Source: Herbinix sp. (GTDB lineage: Bacteria > Bacillota > Clostridia > Lachnospirales > Lachnospiraceae). Taken from it: DNA of 64,000 bases. This document shows, one piece after another, positions 35,693 to 44,698 of the stretch (positions are counted from its first letter, which is position 1; each line of letters starts with the position of its first letter). The notes below the pieces were generated by a model. The model saw only the letters and a list, made by a program, of their open reading frames with translations, did not search any database and was not told the DNA's origin. A program made the position numbers and the translations under genes. The stretch is from the NCBI GenBank assembly GCA_029238935.1, contig JAQZBN010000002.1:62001-126000 (forward strand), read 5' to 3'.

Positions 35693-36133
35693 ATGAGCGA
35701 GCAACATAAAATTTTAGAAATGATTGAAAAAGGGCAAATTACTGCCAGTGAAGGTATGGAATTATTAGATGCACTTAATATGACGAAGGAAGAAGAGCAA
35801 ACGACAGAATTACAAACCATTGCTACCAGACGTAATTACAAATTTTTAAAGATTAAAGTGTCTTCGGATAATAAAGTGGTTAATGTCAATGTAAATATCC
35901 CAATCCGTCTTCTTACTACCATAGGCGAGATTGCCAGCAAATTAACGACTTTGGTACCGGCAGATGCACGAAGAGAGATGGATGCCAAAGGTATTGATAT
36001 TACTAGTATTGATTTTGCTAAAATAATAGAAGAAATTGTGAGCGGTACGATTGACGAACCAAATATTGTCGATGTTGAAGCATGGGATGAAGAACATAAA
36101 TGTATGGTAAAGGTGAAGATCTATGTCGATTAA
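35693..36133 (+). CDS. YvlB/LiaX-like protein with N-terminal SHOCT-like domain
   Basis: A 146-residue protein. The first 30 residues (EQHKILEMIEKGQITASEGMELLDAL in pieces) are the SHOCT-like oligomerisation segment of YvlB/LiaX; residues 45-146 form a charged alpha/beta region (FLKIKVSSDNKVVNVNVNIPIRLL) without the long DUF4097 beta helix that YvlB normally has. ATG 35693 is chosen because GGAGG lies 8 bases upstream. Family members respond to envelope stress. It overlaps the next gene by 11 bases. Confidence 0.78.
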   Translation: MSEQHKILEMIEKGQITASEGMELLDALNMTKEEEQTTELQTIATRRNYKFLKIKVSSDNKVVNVNVNIPIRLLTTIGEIASKLTTLVPADARREMDAKGIDITSIDFAKIIEEIVSGTIDEPNIVDVEAWDEEHKCMVKVKIYVD

Positions 36134-36443
36134 GGGCTTTCGTATCCTATGGATAAAATTACAATTCGAACATAGAAGGTTTTGTACGATCCCTTTTCCA
36201 ATCCCTTTATTTATCTTTCAAGAAATACTGGACTGTGTTCTTGATCTCATCACAATCGCCTGTTTCTTCCTTCCGGGAAGAAAAGGTAACTACAGAATAT
36301 CGTCCTCACCCTATTCAGTAGCAACACTTAGGGAACTTATCGGAATGACCATGCAATTATTAGATTCCTTAACAGAAGGCGAACCCTATGATCTGGTCGA
36401 TGTAACCGCTGATAAAGTTAGGGTCTCTATCCGGATTAGGTAA
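36123..36443 (+). CDS. Small protein of a yvl-like operon, family unknown
   Basis: A 106-residue protein, not recognised. A basic N-terminus (KGFRILWIKLQFEHRRF), a hydrophobic middle (PIPLFIFQEILDCVLDLITIACFFLP, probably membrane-associated) and a soluble C-terminal half ending VRVSIRIR. It overlaps the YvlB-like gene by 11 bases and has AAGGTGAAG upstream, and the next gene starts 22 bases after its stop. Tight packing between YvlB-like and YvlD-like genes argues that it is a real gene, possibly in the position held by PspC-like YvlC elsewhere. Confidence 0.65.
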   Translation: MSIKGFRILWIKLQFEHRRFCTIPFPIPLFIFQEILDCVLDLITIACFFLPGRKGNYRISSSPYSVATLRELIGMTMQLLDSLTEGEPYDLVDVTADKVRVSIRIR

Positions 36444-36465
36444 AAGAAATCGTTTTGGAGGAAAC

Positions 36466-36813
36466 ATGAGTAAAATATTTTTAAAATATATCTCTATAAT
36501 CGTAACTATTTATTTGCTTTCCATGGTGAGAGATACTGTTATCATCAGTGATACCTCTTCATTATTACTTATGGGATTGGTATTATTTCTTGTCAATCTT
36601 CTCTTGAAGCCGCTTTTATTATTAATAACCTTACCCTTTAGTATATTAACCTTAGGTTTATTCACATTTATCGTTAATACCTGGACCATTATGATTGCAG
36701 ACTTCTTTGTATCCGGTGTATCCATGGGAGGTTTTTTCAATTCATTACTTGCTTCTCTCATCATTGTCATTTTGCACCATATACTACGTGATAAGAAGCA
36801 TTTAGCAAATTAG
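36466..36813 (+). CDS. YvlD-like membrane protein (phage holin family 4)
   Basis: A 115-residue protein with four membrane helices typical of YvlD and the so-called mycobacterial phage holin family 4: ISIIVTIYLLSMV, LLLMGLVLFLVNLLLKPLLLLITLPFSILTLGLFTFIVNTWTIMI in pieces, and a C-terminal LASLIIVILHHIL. The LLKPLLLL.TLP motif is the family mark. Despite the name no lytic role is implied; in Bacillus YvlD is an envelope protein of the yvlABCD operon. GGAGG precedes the ATG. Last gene of the cluster. Confidence 0.85.
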   Translation: MSKIFLKYISIIVTIYLLSMVRDTVIISDTSSLLLMGLVLFLVNLLLKPLLLLITLPFSILTLGLFTFIVNTWTIMIADFFVSGVSMGGFFNSLLASLIIVILHHILRDKKHLAN

Positions 36814-36852
36814 TCTATGTTGCATTACAAGATAAGAAAATGCGTAATTTAT

Positions 36853-36894
36853 AAGTGTTATCAAATAATCGATTGGATGATTTTGATAACACTT
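36853..36894 (+). terminator. Rho-independent terminator of the yvl-like operon
   Basis: AAGTGTTATCAAA pairs with TTTGATAACACTT, a perfect 13-base stem, followed by ATTTTTTT. Confidence 0.85.
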
Positions 36895-37025
36895 ATTTTT
36901 TTAGTAGAAATCCTGAATTTCTATGATATAATAAAAACCAATATGATCCATATAATGGTAGTAGAAAAATATCTATAAGATTTATCCATTCCTAATATCA
37001 AAGAAGAATTGCGGTGGAGAAAAAG

Positions 37026-38258
37026 ATGGGGTTGGAAACCAAAAAAATTGATGATTGTCTCTTAAAAGTGAAAGAAGAATGGCTCGGTTGTGCTGATACA
37101 TTTCCAAATATTATGAAGGAAACAACTAAGGAAGATAAATCCAAAAACGAAGCATACCTCCAGTTGGTGTCTAAGCAATTTCAGAAACAGTTCGACAGTT
37201 ATCCCCACTTTTACTTCGGAAGAAAAAAGTGGAGAAAGGAAACACTCTCCCTATTAAATGATATTTTATATCAGGAGACAGTTCTTGGAATTCATGAGTA
37301 TATGGACCAAGTTAAAATCGATCATTTACAGCAAGAACTAATGGAATTTCTCCGCCATGTGCGAACATTTGCTCCAGAACTATCTTTGGAGGAAATAGGG
37401 CAAGCCATACGTAATTATATCGTTTACACTATGTTCAAAGAAATCAGTCAAAAAAACGCAGGCTTTCATATAGGATGTTTTGGTTATAGCATGTTATATC
37501 CATTTACCGATAATTACATCGACAATCATATGCTTTCATCTCAGGATAAAATGCGATACAATCGTTTGATCCGTGACAAAATTGAGGGGAAAGAAACTCA
37601 TACCAAAACAATCCACGAACAAAAAACCTGTGCTTTACTTCAAGATATTGAATCCGTATATCCCAGGAATCATCACTCTGATATCTATATGCTCCTACTC
37701 CTAATGTTGGATGCACAGGAACATAGTTTACTTCAACAGAAGAAAAACATTATGTTATCAGGGGATGAACGATTACATATCTCGGTTCAAAAGGGAGGTA
37801 TCTCCGTATTAATCGATCGCTTTTTTGTAGATAAGGAAATCACAGAGGATGAACTCTACTTTTATCTTGCTTTCGGTTTTTTCTTACAATTGGCAGATGA
37901 TTTACAAGATATCAAAGAAGATAATTTGCAGGGTTATCAGACTATATTTACCTTGCATCTGACAATTGAGCAAACAGAAAAGACCGTAAATCGAATGTTT
38001 CACTTCATTTATAAGATTATGAAGGAATTTCACTCAGAGAATGATCCTTTTCAATATTTTATCTTATTAAATTGCTACCAGTTAATCTGTTCCTCAGTCA
38101 TAGGAAGCAAAGAATTTTTTAGTGAGCAATATCGCAAGGAGTTAGAAAAATATTTACCGGTATCCTATTCTTTTTATGAAACGACTCACATGGAGCCTCT
38201 GATCAAAAAGACCGAGAAGAAATACTTGAAGATATTAGATGATATCCTCTTCACATGA
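37026..38258 (+). CDS. Class I isoprenoid-synthase-like protein
   Basis: A 410-residue all-helical cytosolic protein. Two Asp-rich motifs stand at the right distance for a class I (trans-prenyl/terpene) synthase: DNYID at about residues 162-166 and ADDLQDIKED at about 290-299, the latter after a hydrophobic helix (YFYLAFGFFLQL) as in FPP or squalene synthases. These motifs bind Mg and the substrate diphosphate. No conserved FARM/SARM spacing of the main prenyltransferases is seen and the product is unknown. ATG 37026 is chosen because GGTGGAG precedes it; GTG 37014 overlaps that site. No terpenoid genes are adjacent. Confidence 0.6.
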   Translation: MGLETKKIDDCLLKVKEEWLGCADTFPNIMKETTKEDKSKNEAYLQLVSKQFQKQFDSYPHFYFGRKKWRKETLSLLNDILYQETVLGIHEYMDQVKIDHLQQELMEFLRHVRTFAPELSLEEIGQAIRNYIVYTMFKEISQKNAGFHIGCFGYSMLYPFTDNYIDNHMLSSQDKMRYNRLIRDKIEGKETHTKTIHEQKTCALLQDIESVYPRNHHSDIYMLLLLMLDAQEHSLLQQKKNIMLSGDERLHISVQKGGISVLIDRFFVDKEITEDELYFYLAFGFFLQLADDLQDIKEDNLQGYQTIFTLHLTIEQTEKTVNRMFHFIYKIMKEFHSENDPFQYFILLNCYQLICSSVIGSKEFFSEQYRKELEKYLPVSYSFYETTHMEPLIKKTEKKYLKILDDILFT

Positions 38259-38265
38259 TATATTT

Positions 38266-38305
38266 ATGACCTCCGATCTCTTGTAATAAAAAAGATGGAG
38301 GTCAT
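38266..38305. terminator. Bidirectional terminator between convergent genes
   Basis: ATGACCTCC pairs with GGAGGTCAT; the stem is extended by partial pairing CGATCT/AGAT. It separates the isoprenoid-synthase-like gene from the CE2 esterase gene. Confidence 0.65.
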
Positions 38306-38313
38306 TGTTATCT

Positions 38314-39441
38314 TTAAATGCCTATCATTTGCTTTAAGTAATCGGATAAATCCTTTGCTGCCCTCTCATGGGATAACTGTCCTGGATGGTTTCTAGCTCC
38401 CACTGTCTCCCCATTCGTATTCGGAAGTTGAAAAACCGACACTGATTTATCCCCGGTATGTGTAATATATGAAGCCACTGCACGATAGATTGCCGGCATC
38501 ATGGAAATTCCGAGCATTCCATATGCCCATACAATTTTTGCTTTCTTATTATACTTTCTTAATTTAACAAGAAACTTTTCTACTGCTTCTTCAAAAAGTT
38601 TTACATCCTCTTCACAAAAACTTCCATCTTCATTTAAGCGTTGCTTGTGAGTTTCACCGGTTATTTCATCTTTCCAGGCTGAGTTAAAAAAGGCTCCTCC
38701 ATCGTTGGTTCCCAAATTAACCACAATCACATCCGGCTGCCAGGAGTCAAAATCATTCTCTTCTAGAGCACCTAATTCTTTATTCTTTTCACCGGTAAGA
38801 ATTCCACATACTTTCTCATAATAATCCGGAAGATTAGCATACGGATTGTTATCCCAGCTTGTGAGAACACCCCATCCACTTTGAGATAGGATTCTATAAT
38901 CTGCATTCATCGCTTGCGCGGTCAAAGTACCATAATGATAGACAGCACTAAACCACATCGAAATCCAGTCTTCCTCTTCTTTTGCACCAATGCTTCCTTC
39001 TCCCGAAGTAATGCTATCTCCGATGAACTCGATTTTGTAAGGTTTATCTTCCACCGGTAATAGCTCACCATCCAGTTTGATCGAATGAATTTGCAAACAG
39101 CAGCCAGGATCTCCATTCATTGCCTGTACATCCTTGACAATGCGAACATTCTTTACAACATTTCCATTCATACCTCGAAACACACAAATCCAATACCTAC
39201 CGGATGTTAACATCTGTCGGCTTACCGGAACCTCATTTATCAATATACTGATCCAAGGTTCATAAGTGTCATAATCCACTTCTACTTCAATCCAAATTTC
39301 CGATCCTTTCACATTTAATTCAATACCGCTGCCTGTCCAAAATAAAGTCAATGGAGAGAGGCACCCTGTCGTCCTTCCATGTACCTTTACATGCTCCAAC
39401 TCCGATAATGCATGTATCTTATAATTATTATTTTCCCTCAT
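38314..39441 (-). CDS. Carbohydrate esterase family 2 (SGNH acetyl-xylan esterase type)
   Basis: A 375-residue esterase of the CE2 layout: an N-terminal beta-sandwich (residues about 15-130) and a C-terminal SGNH hydrolase with catalytic Ser143 in GDSITSG, the oxyanion NLGTND block near residue 235 and His352 in ARNHPGQLSHE. CE2 enzymes remove acetyl groups from xylan, mannan or their oligomers. Unlike many it has no signal peptide, so it should act inside the cell on imported acetylated oligosaccharides. Single gene; a GAGGTACTAAG-type site precedes the ATG. Confidence 0.85.
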   Translation of the reverse strand: MRENNNYKIHALSELEHVKVHGRTTGCLSPLTLFWTGSGIELNVKGSEIWIEVEVDYDTYEPWISILINEVPVSRQMLTSGRYWICVFRGMNGNVVKNVRIVKDVQAMNGDPGCCLQIHSIKLDGELLPVEDKPYKIEFIGDSITSGEGSIGAKEEEDWISMWFSAVYHYGTLTAQAMNADYRILSQSGWGVLTSWDNNPYANLPDYYEKVCGILTGEKNKELGALEENDFDSWQPDVIVVNLGTNDGGAFFNSAWKDEITGETHKQRLNEDGSFCEEDVKLFEEAVEKFLVKLRKYNKKAKIVWAYGMLGISMMPAIYRAVASYITHTGDKSVSVFQLPNTNGETVGARNHPGQLSHERAAKDLSDYLKQMIGI

Positions 39442-39638
39442 CTTAGTACCTCCGAAATCCTTTTCTTTTCCTTTTTATAGAAAAAGATATGTTGATTGAT
39501 TACTTAAATATTACTCTCTACTATTACGGAAATCAAATAAATCAATTTCATTTCATTTATGATCAAACTTATTTTTTATATACTTTTCGCTCTTAAATAT
39601 ATAGTTATGCCTGAATGCAACCATACTGTATTTTATTA

Positions 39639-40028
39639 TTACCTTAATACTTCTTGCAAAAGTCTGATTACGTCCAGATCAGCCGGCAACCAATTTACCC
39701 TATCCAGTTCCTCCACTGCAAGCCATTTTGCTGCTTTGTGCTCTATTAGTTTTAACTCCCCGCTATTGATTGTGCATAAAAAACAATGCATCGTCAAATG
39801 AAAGCTGGGATAATCATACTCGACTGTCGTTAATAATTGATTCATATTTATTTTTATATTTAATTCTTCCCATATCTCACGATGAAGGGCGTCTTCCTTT
39901 AACTCTCCTACTTCTACTTTTCCTCCCGGAAACTCCCAGCCATCCTTAAACTCTCCATAACCTCGCTGTGTCGCTAGAATTTTTCCGCTTTCTACTAGGA
40001 TTGCTGCCACAACTTCTATTTTTTTCAT
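39639..40028 (-). CDS. NUDIX hydrolase, MutT-type nucleotide pyrophosphatase
   Basis: A 129-residue NUDIX protein. The Nudix box reads GGKVEVGELKEDALHREIWEEL, a full match to GX5EX7REUXEEXGU in its conserved residues, residues about 35-57. The start VAAILVESGKILATQRGYGEFKDGWEFPGG is that of MutT/8-oxo-dGTP or CTP pyrophosphohydrolases, which clean the nucleotide pool. AGGAG precedes the ATG. It stands alone between carbohydrate genes with no functional link seen. Confidence 0.88.
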   Translation of the reverse strand: MKKIEVVAAILVESGKILATQRGYGEFKDGWEFPGGKVEVGELKEDALHREIWEELNIKINMNQLLTTVEYDYPSFHLTMHCFLCTINSGELKLIEHKAAKWLAVEELDRVNWLPADLDVIRLLQEVLR

Positions 40029-40128
40029 TGTATTCTCCTATCGGTTACTGCAATAATCGATCGTTTTATTTTACTTATTCTTTTTTATATTATAACAATT
40101 GTATAACATAAATTATATAACAAAAACT

Positions 40129-40167
40129 AAACCGCTGCATCTCTATTTATAGAAAATGCAGCGGTTT
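40129..40167 (-). terminator. Rho-independent terminator of the GH2 gene
   Basis: AAACCGCTGCAT pairs with ATGCAGCGGTTT, a perfect 12-base stem with a 15-base loop, flanked on the minus-strand 3' side by AGTTTTTG. Confidence 0.85.
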
Positions 40168-40191
40168 ATATCTTTTCTTCCTTACCTTTCA

Positions 40192-43100
40192 TTATCTGGT
40201 TCTGATATCAAATCGATCAATATTAACGTAATTATACTCAGAACTCACATTTTTATCCCCGGTCACTCTAATCTTAAGAGTATGTTTTCCCGAAGCCAAA
40301 AGAGGAGTTGTAAACATAGCTGTGCTTGGTGATAGGGTGGGGGAATAGAGATCAACTAAGGTTTCTGGACCATCATCGACTGAAATTGCTGCAATACCGT
40401 TATTATTGCCCGGAGCACCAAAGTACGTTGCTTGAACACCTTCAAAGGTAACCAGACAGTACTTATCCTTATCTGATGTCCAATGATTATCACTATTATA
40501 ACACATTTGATTTGAACTAAAGCCCCACTCTCCTTCGTAATGAATCAGGATACTCTCATGCTCCGTATCCGTATCATTTAGTGTAATGAATGGATTTACA
40601 TTCTTTAAGCTTTGCCTAATCACACCATAGAAAGGTTTTGTTGTCTTGCTACCATCCGTCAGTGTTAATGATACCTCCATCGTTTCATCCCCGTCGATCT
40701 CCGGAATCGTAATTGCCTGAGTAAATTGATATTTTTCAAATGGAGCAAAGATTTTACTCATCGTATATTCTGAAATTGTCTCTTTTCCCTTGGTCAGAGC
40801 GACAACTAAGGTTGTAGCTTTCTCCTGATTCGAATTATTCTGAAACTCTGCCCAGAACCTATGCTCACCGGCAGGGAGTGTTACACCCTCTTGGTCCCCT
40901 AAGGAAGAGCCATTATAATTAAATTCCGGAATCGATGCATTAATTTCGTTGGACACCTCAGCGGTTGTAAAACTAACCGTGCCGGAGCTTAATCCTTCTG
41001 CACTTGCCGTTACGGCTACCGTACCTGAGGTAAATCCAGTCCGTATTGCTACTTTCATTAAGCCACCCTCTGCTTCTAGCTGAGGATCTCCCGGTGCTCT
41101 GTAATTCATCGGTTGTGATTCATCCACATAAAAATTATAAGAACCTTTATAGTTTGCTGGTCCGGTTACATCAAAACGGATCGTATTATTCGCTAGCGGA
41201 CACCAATTACCATCGACATCGACGATACGGGCTTCAATAATTGCAATATCGGATCCATTTGCGTAAAGCGTAAAGTTATCCCCGTTTGGTTTTGTCAGCA
41301 TCGGTTGTACACTCAATTCGATATGATCCGGTGCTCCTGAGGTTACTCTAATGTCTTCGCATATTGGTTTCCCATTTTGGTCGACGCCGACTGCCTTTAA
41401 AGTACCTCTTTCCCAATCCACATCAGACCAGGTGCATCTTTTATTCTTATTCGGGGTACGTACTCCCTGACTCACTCCGTTTATAAATAATTCAACACCG
41501 GAGCAATTACTCCAGGCATCCACGGTTTGTTTACTAGGAGCATAATTCCAGTGGCTTTGCAGCGTAACTCCAGGCTTTATTTCATATGGCATCCATACAG
41601 CGTTTTTCCATATTTGATATTTAAGCTTTGGAATACGATTTCCATCCATGGCCGAGGAACCTAAGGATTTTTGATTTTTACGACCGTTTAGATATTTGGT
41701 GTAACCTTCTCCCCAAGTCTCTACTAGCATCCAGTCAATAAATCCGCAGGCTTTTTGTGCTATCTCCTTGTTATACTCAGTGATATACCAGTCCGCAAAT
41801 TCTTTTTCATGGACATAATCATATCGTGCAATACACATATCCAGTTTAGTGTCACTGAAATATGCACCATAAGCCTCCATATTTATGGACGGTGACCCCT
41901 CTTCTTTCCAATACCAATTGGTATAGCCAATCATTAGCTTGGTATCGGTTGGTTTAAACATCGTTTTGTCTCTGCTATGTACGATACGAGGCGCCAGATA
42001 ATCCCATTCATTGACTAAATCATAGGTTGACTTAGGTGAAATATTTACTCCGCTGTTGGCCATACCATTATTCGCTTCCCAGACAGCTATGGATGGATGG
42101 TTACGATCTCTTATGATCATATCCCGGTCATATTCCTTCTTATAGGTATTGGCAGGCTCATCATGGAGGGACCATTCGTCATCACCACTATTTTCAATTA
42201 CTAAGATACCATAAGCATCACAGGCCTCGATCGTCGCCGGTGTTGCAGGTACATGGCCAATGCGCAAGGTATTCGCTCCTGCTTCTGCCATGAAAGCAAT
42301 ATCTCTCCATTGTAGTTCAGCCGGTACCGCAGATCCCAAACCTGGATAGGTATTGCGGTTACCAAAACCATTTATTAGATGCTTTTGTCCATTGATATAA
42401 GCATAATCACTGTCCCAAGTAATCGTTCTGATACCCAAAGGACTTTCAAAGACATCTACGGTTTTCCCGTCTACTTTCACAATGCTATATACCCGATAGA
42501 GATAAGGGGTTCCATAAAGACTGGCATTGGGATACCACAGGATAGGATTTTTAATCTCCCCGGTCTGATCAAACATATGGATGGCACCGGGTTGTACCGT
42601 TTTCTGCTCCGTCATCGTTAAGACAACCTTCTGCACATCATTTACCACCTGCGTAATCAGCGTAACCTCTTTGGTCATTTCATCTTCATTTTCTACGTTG
42701 GTCTGAATGCGGATTTGTGCACACTCTTGATCCGCTGAAATCGTGGATACGTAGGTACCCCATTTTTGGATCGGTGAATATACATTGGATGGCACATGTA
42801 CTTTGTCGGTAATGTGAAGATAAACCGGACTTACAATACCCCCATACCCCATACCGAAATCATTTTTAGTTCCGAAGTTTGGCCAGGTGAAGAAGGAACC
42901 AGAATCGTTCGATACCCGAACCGCAATCACATTCTCTTCTTTGTAATTAACAAAATCGGTGATATCCAGAGTAAAGGGCAAAAATCCTCCCACATGGGTA
43001 ACTTCCTCCGGTTGATCTACTTCTGTATTACCCGGCACAAAAATACCATTGATATAGACTGCAGCTCCGATATTGACTCCTTCAAATTCCAGAAATATTT

Positions 43101-43446
43101 TGCTGCCTTGATATTCTTCTCCTAGTTCAAAATGTTTTCGATACCATACCGTTCCCTTATACATTGATATATTTTTTGTATTGGTGAAGGTATCCATATC
43201 GTTAAAGCAATGGGGGACTCCAACATTTTTCCAGGCATCATCATTATAATCAGACAATATCACCTCATCCTTCTTAAGGTCTGATTTCATGAACTTCCAT
43301 GGAGTATCCCCCAGATTGATCGTTTTTCGCTTTGATTGTTCTAAATACATTTTCTTTGAACCTCCTAATGTACGAATGGAAAATAAGGATATGAATACGA
43401 GAATTAGAAAGCATATGATTATTAAGATCTTATAATGTCTTTTCAT
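40192..43446 (-). CDS. Membrane-anchored or secreted glycoside hydrolase family 2 protein
   Basis: A 1084-residue GH2 protein. N-terminal signal or anchor (YKILIIICFLILVFISLFSI), jelly-roll sugar-binding domain (about 60-230), Ig-like domain, TIM barrel (about 330-640, with NGFGNRNTYP and MAEAGANTLRIGHVP), further Ig-like domains and a C-terminal beta-sandwich (about 960-1080). GH2 members are beta-galactosidases, glucuronidases or mannosidases. The likely nucleophile is Glu524 (NMEAYGAYF), but the acid/base motif NE is replaced: the strand reads WEANNGM (residues 456-462). ATG 43446 is chosen because AAAGGATGGG precedes it. Substrate unknown; an AraC-type gene is divergent. Confidence 0.85.
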   Translation of the reverse strand: MKRHYKILIIICFLILVFISLFSIRTLGGSKKMYLEQSKRKTINLGDTPWKFMKSDLKKDEVILSDYNDDAWKNVGVPHCFNDMDTFTNTKNISMYKGTVWYRKHFELGEEYQGSKIFLEFEGVNIGAAVYINGIFVPGNTEVDQPEEVTHVGGFLPFTLDITDFVNYKEENVIAVRVSNDSGSFFTWPNFGTKNDFGMGYGGIVSPVYLHITDKVHVPSNVYSPIQKWGTYVSTISADQECAQIRIQTNVENEDEMTKEVTLITQVVNDVQKVVLTMTEQKTVQPGAIHMFDQTGEIKNPILWYPNASLYGTPYLYRVYSIVKVDGKTVDVFESPLGIRTITWDSDYAYINGQKHLINGFGNRNTYPGLGSAVPAELQWRDIAFMAEAGANTLRIGHVPATPATIEACDAYGILVIENSGDDEWSLHDEPANTYKKEYDRDMIIRDRNHPSIAVWEANNGMANSGVNISPKSTYDLVNEWDYLAPRIVHSRDKTMFKPTDTKLMIGYTNWYWKEEGSPSINMEAYGAYFSDTKLDMCIARYDYVHEKEFADWYITEYNKEIAQKACGFIDWMLVETWGEGYTKYLNGRKNQKSLGSSAMDGNRIPKLKYQIWKNAVWMPYEIKPGVTLQSHWNYAPSKQTVDAWSNCSGVELFINGVSQGVRTPNKNKRCTWSDVDWERGTLKAVGVDQNGKPICEDIRVTSGAPDHIELSVQPMLTKPNGDNFTLYANGSDIAIIEARIVDVDGNWCPLANNTIRFDVTGPANYKGSYNFYVDESQPMNYRAPGDPQLEAEGGLMKVAIRTGFTSGTVAVTASAEGLSSGTVSFTTAEVSNEINASIPEFNYNGSSLGDQEGVTLPAGEHRFWAEFQNNSNQEKATTLVVALTKGKETISEYTMSKIFAPFEKYQFTQAITIPEIDGDETMEVSLTLTDGSKTTKPFYGVIRQSLKNVNPFITLNDTDTEHESILIHYEGEWGFSSNQMCYNSDNHWTSDKDKYCLVTFEGVQATYFGAPGNNNGIAAISVDDGPETLVDLYSPTLSPSTAMFTTPLLASGKHTLKIRVTGDKNVSSEYNYVNIDRFDIRTR

Positions 43447-43792
43447 AATAAACCCATCCTTTTCATTATAATACTTCATTCCAAACTATTTGTTCACAAG
43501 ATCATCCCCTTACAGAACAGTACCTTATATTTTCCTTTGGGATCATTTATTGTATCTGTATCTATCATGTTTCCGATGAAATTATAAACAGTGCAATCCT
43601 AAATTTAATATCTTTCGTTCATGCGTATCACTCCCAAATATCATTTTCTCGATTATAGCATTAGAACTTCTAGCTTTCCTCTCATTAACCAAGAAAACTT
43701 TCCAAAATATTAACATACAGGATTGCAACCCATTATAGTTTCAGATACAATAAAACTATCTTATTCTTATATAGAAATCGGAGGGTTCGTAT
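43447..43792. other. Divergent control region between GH2 gene and AraC-type regulator gene
   Basis: About 345 bases. It holds the regulator promoter at 43723-43751. The GH2 promoter should lie here too but no convincing pair was fixed. No gene was seen. Confidence 0.45.
43723..43751 (+). promoter_or_regulatory. Predicted sigma-A promoter of the AraC-type regulator
   Basis: TTGCAA and TACAAT with a 17-base spacer, 41 bases before the TTG start. Confidence 0.55.
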
Positions 43793-44644
43793 TTGAAAAC
43801 ATATTCCATACCGTTCTATGATAGTTCAAAAAAAGAACAGTTATATTGCTCCTATGTGGAAAACCTTACTTTTCCCCCACATTTTCATGAACAAGTGGAG
43901 ATTTTATATGTCATCGAAGGTGAAATTGAAATCACCATCAACGGAGAAACAGAGCTTTTAAAGGAAAGAGAAAGTGTCATTATCTTTCCTCATAAAATTC
44001 ATGAATTTCTAACCCCCATCCATGCTAAGATACATTTAATGATTTTTCCTACTCCTTTGCTTGGGGATTTTTATTCCTTTTTTCATGAATTCCATCCCAA
44101 CAACCCTTATATTATAAGCAAAGCAACTGCAAAATTAGTGACTCAAAACATAGAAGCATTATTTCAATATATTAACACGCTTAACGTTGACCAGGATCCT
44201 TGGCGGTATGACTATACGTTTCAGAACAACAAGGAATTATGGCTGGCTAAGGGATATATGCAACTGATTCTTTGGCATATGTTCGATACCATGGAATTAA
44301 TACGTAATAAGAATTCAATTGAAGATGATAGTGTACTCAAGTGCATTCAATATGTTACCGATCATTATCAAAATCCGATCCAATTAGCTGACATCTCAAA
44401 TTATGTAGGAATTAGCCGTGTACAAGTCTCCAGGATATTTGCGCGAAAGATCGGTTATTCCTTTCCCGACTATCTAAATACCTTGCGTCTTAACCATGCC
44501 CTCCGGCTTTTACAAACAACGGATATGAGTATTTTAGACATATGCAACGAATCTGGTTTTGAAGCGATCAGCACCTTTTATTATTGCTTTAAAAAGGTGT
44601 ATCACAAATCCCCCATTGAAATGAAAAGGTGCCTGACCCCGTGA
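43793..44644 (+). CDS. AraC-family transcriptional regulator with cupin sensor
   Basis: A 283-residue regulator: an N-terminal cupin (PPHFHEQVEILYVIEGEIEITING in pieces, then HKIHEF) that binds a sugar-like effector, and a C-terminal pair of helix-turn-helices (IQLADISNYVGISRVQVSRIFARKIG and ILDICNESGFEAISTFYYCFKK). The start is TTG, placed 7 bases after GGAGGG. It is divergent from one GH2 gene and convergent with another, so it probably controls one or both. Its last codons (KRCLTP) and its stop are supplied by palindromic repeat copy 3; homologues should end near the conserved SPIEMK. Confidence 0.88.
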   Translation: MKTYSIPFYDSSKKEQLYCSYVENLTFPPHFHEQVEILYVIEGEIEITINGETELLKERESVIIFPHKIHEFLTPIHAKIHLMIFPTPLLGDFYSFFHEFHPNNPYIISKATAKLVTQNIEALFQYINTLNVDQDPWRYDYTFQNNKELWLAKGYMQLILWHMFDTMELIRNKNSIEDDSVLKCIQYVTDHYQNPIQLADISNYVGISRVQVSRIFARKIGYSFPDYLNTLRLNHALRLLQTTDMSILDICNESGFEAISTFYYCFKKVYHKSPIEMKRCLTP

Positions 44645-44698
44645 ACAAACTGTGAACGATTCTCGTTCACAGTTTGTTCATGGGGTCAGGCACTGTTT
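44624..44698. repeat. Long palindromic repeat, copy 3 (GTGCCTGAC family)
   Basis: Left arm AAAAGGTGCCTGACCCCGTG, right arm CATGGGGTCAGGCAC, with an inner stem TGAACAAACTGTGAAC/GTTCACAGTTTGTTCA and a small loop. It overlaps the end of the AraC-type gene on plus and touches the stop of the large GH2 gene on minus, so it can terminate both. Confidence 0.92.

Noticed and set aside
36466-36813. Phage holin, hence prophage remnant
   Set aside because: The family name is misleading: this is a YvlD-like chromosomal envelope protein within a yvl-like cluster, and no phage genes are near.
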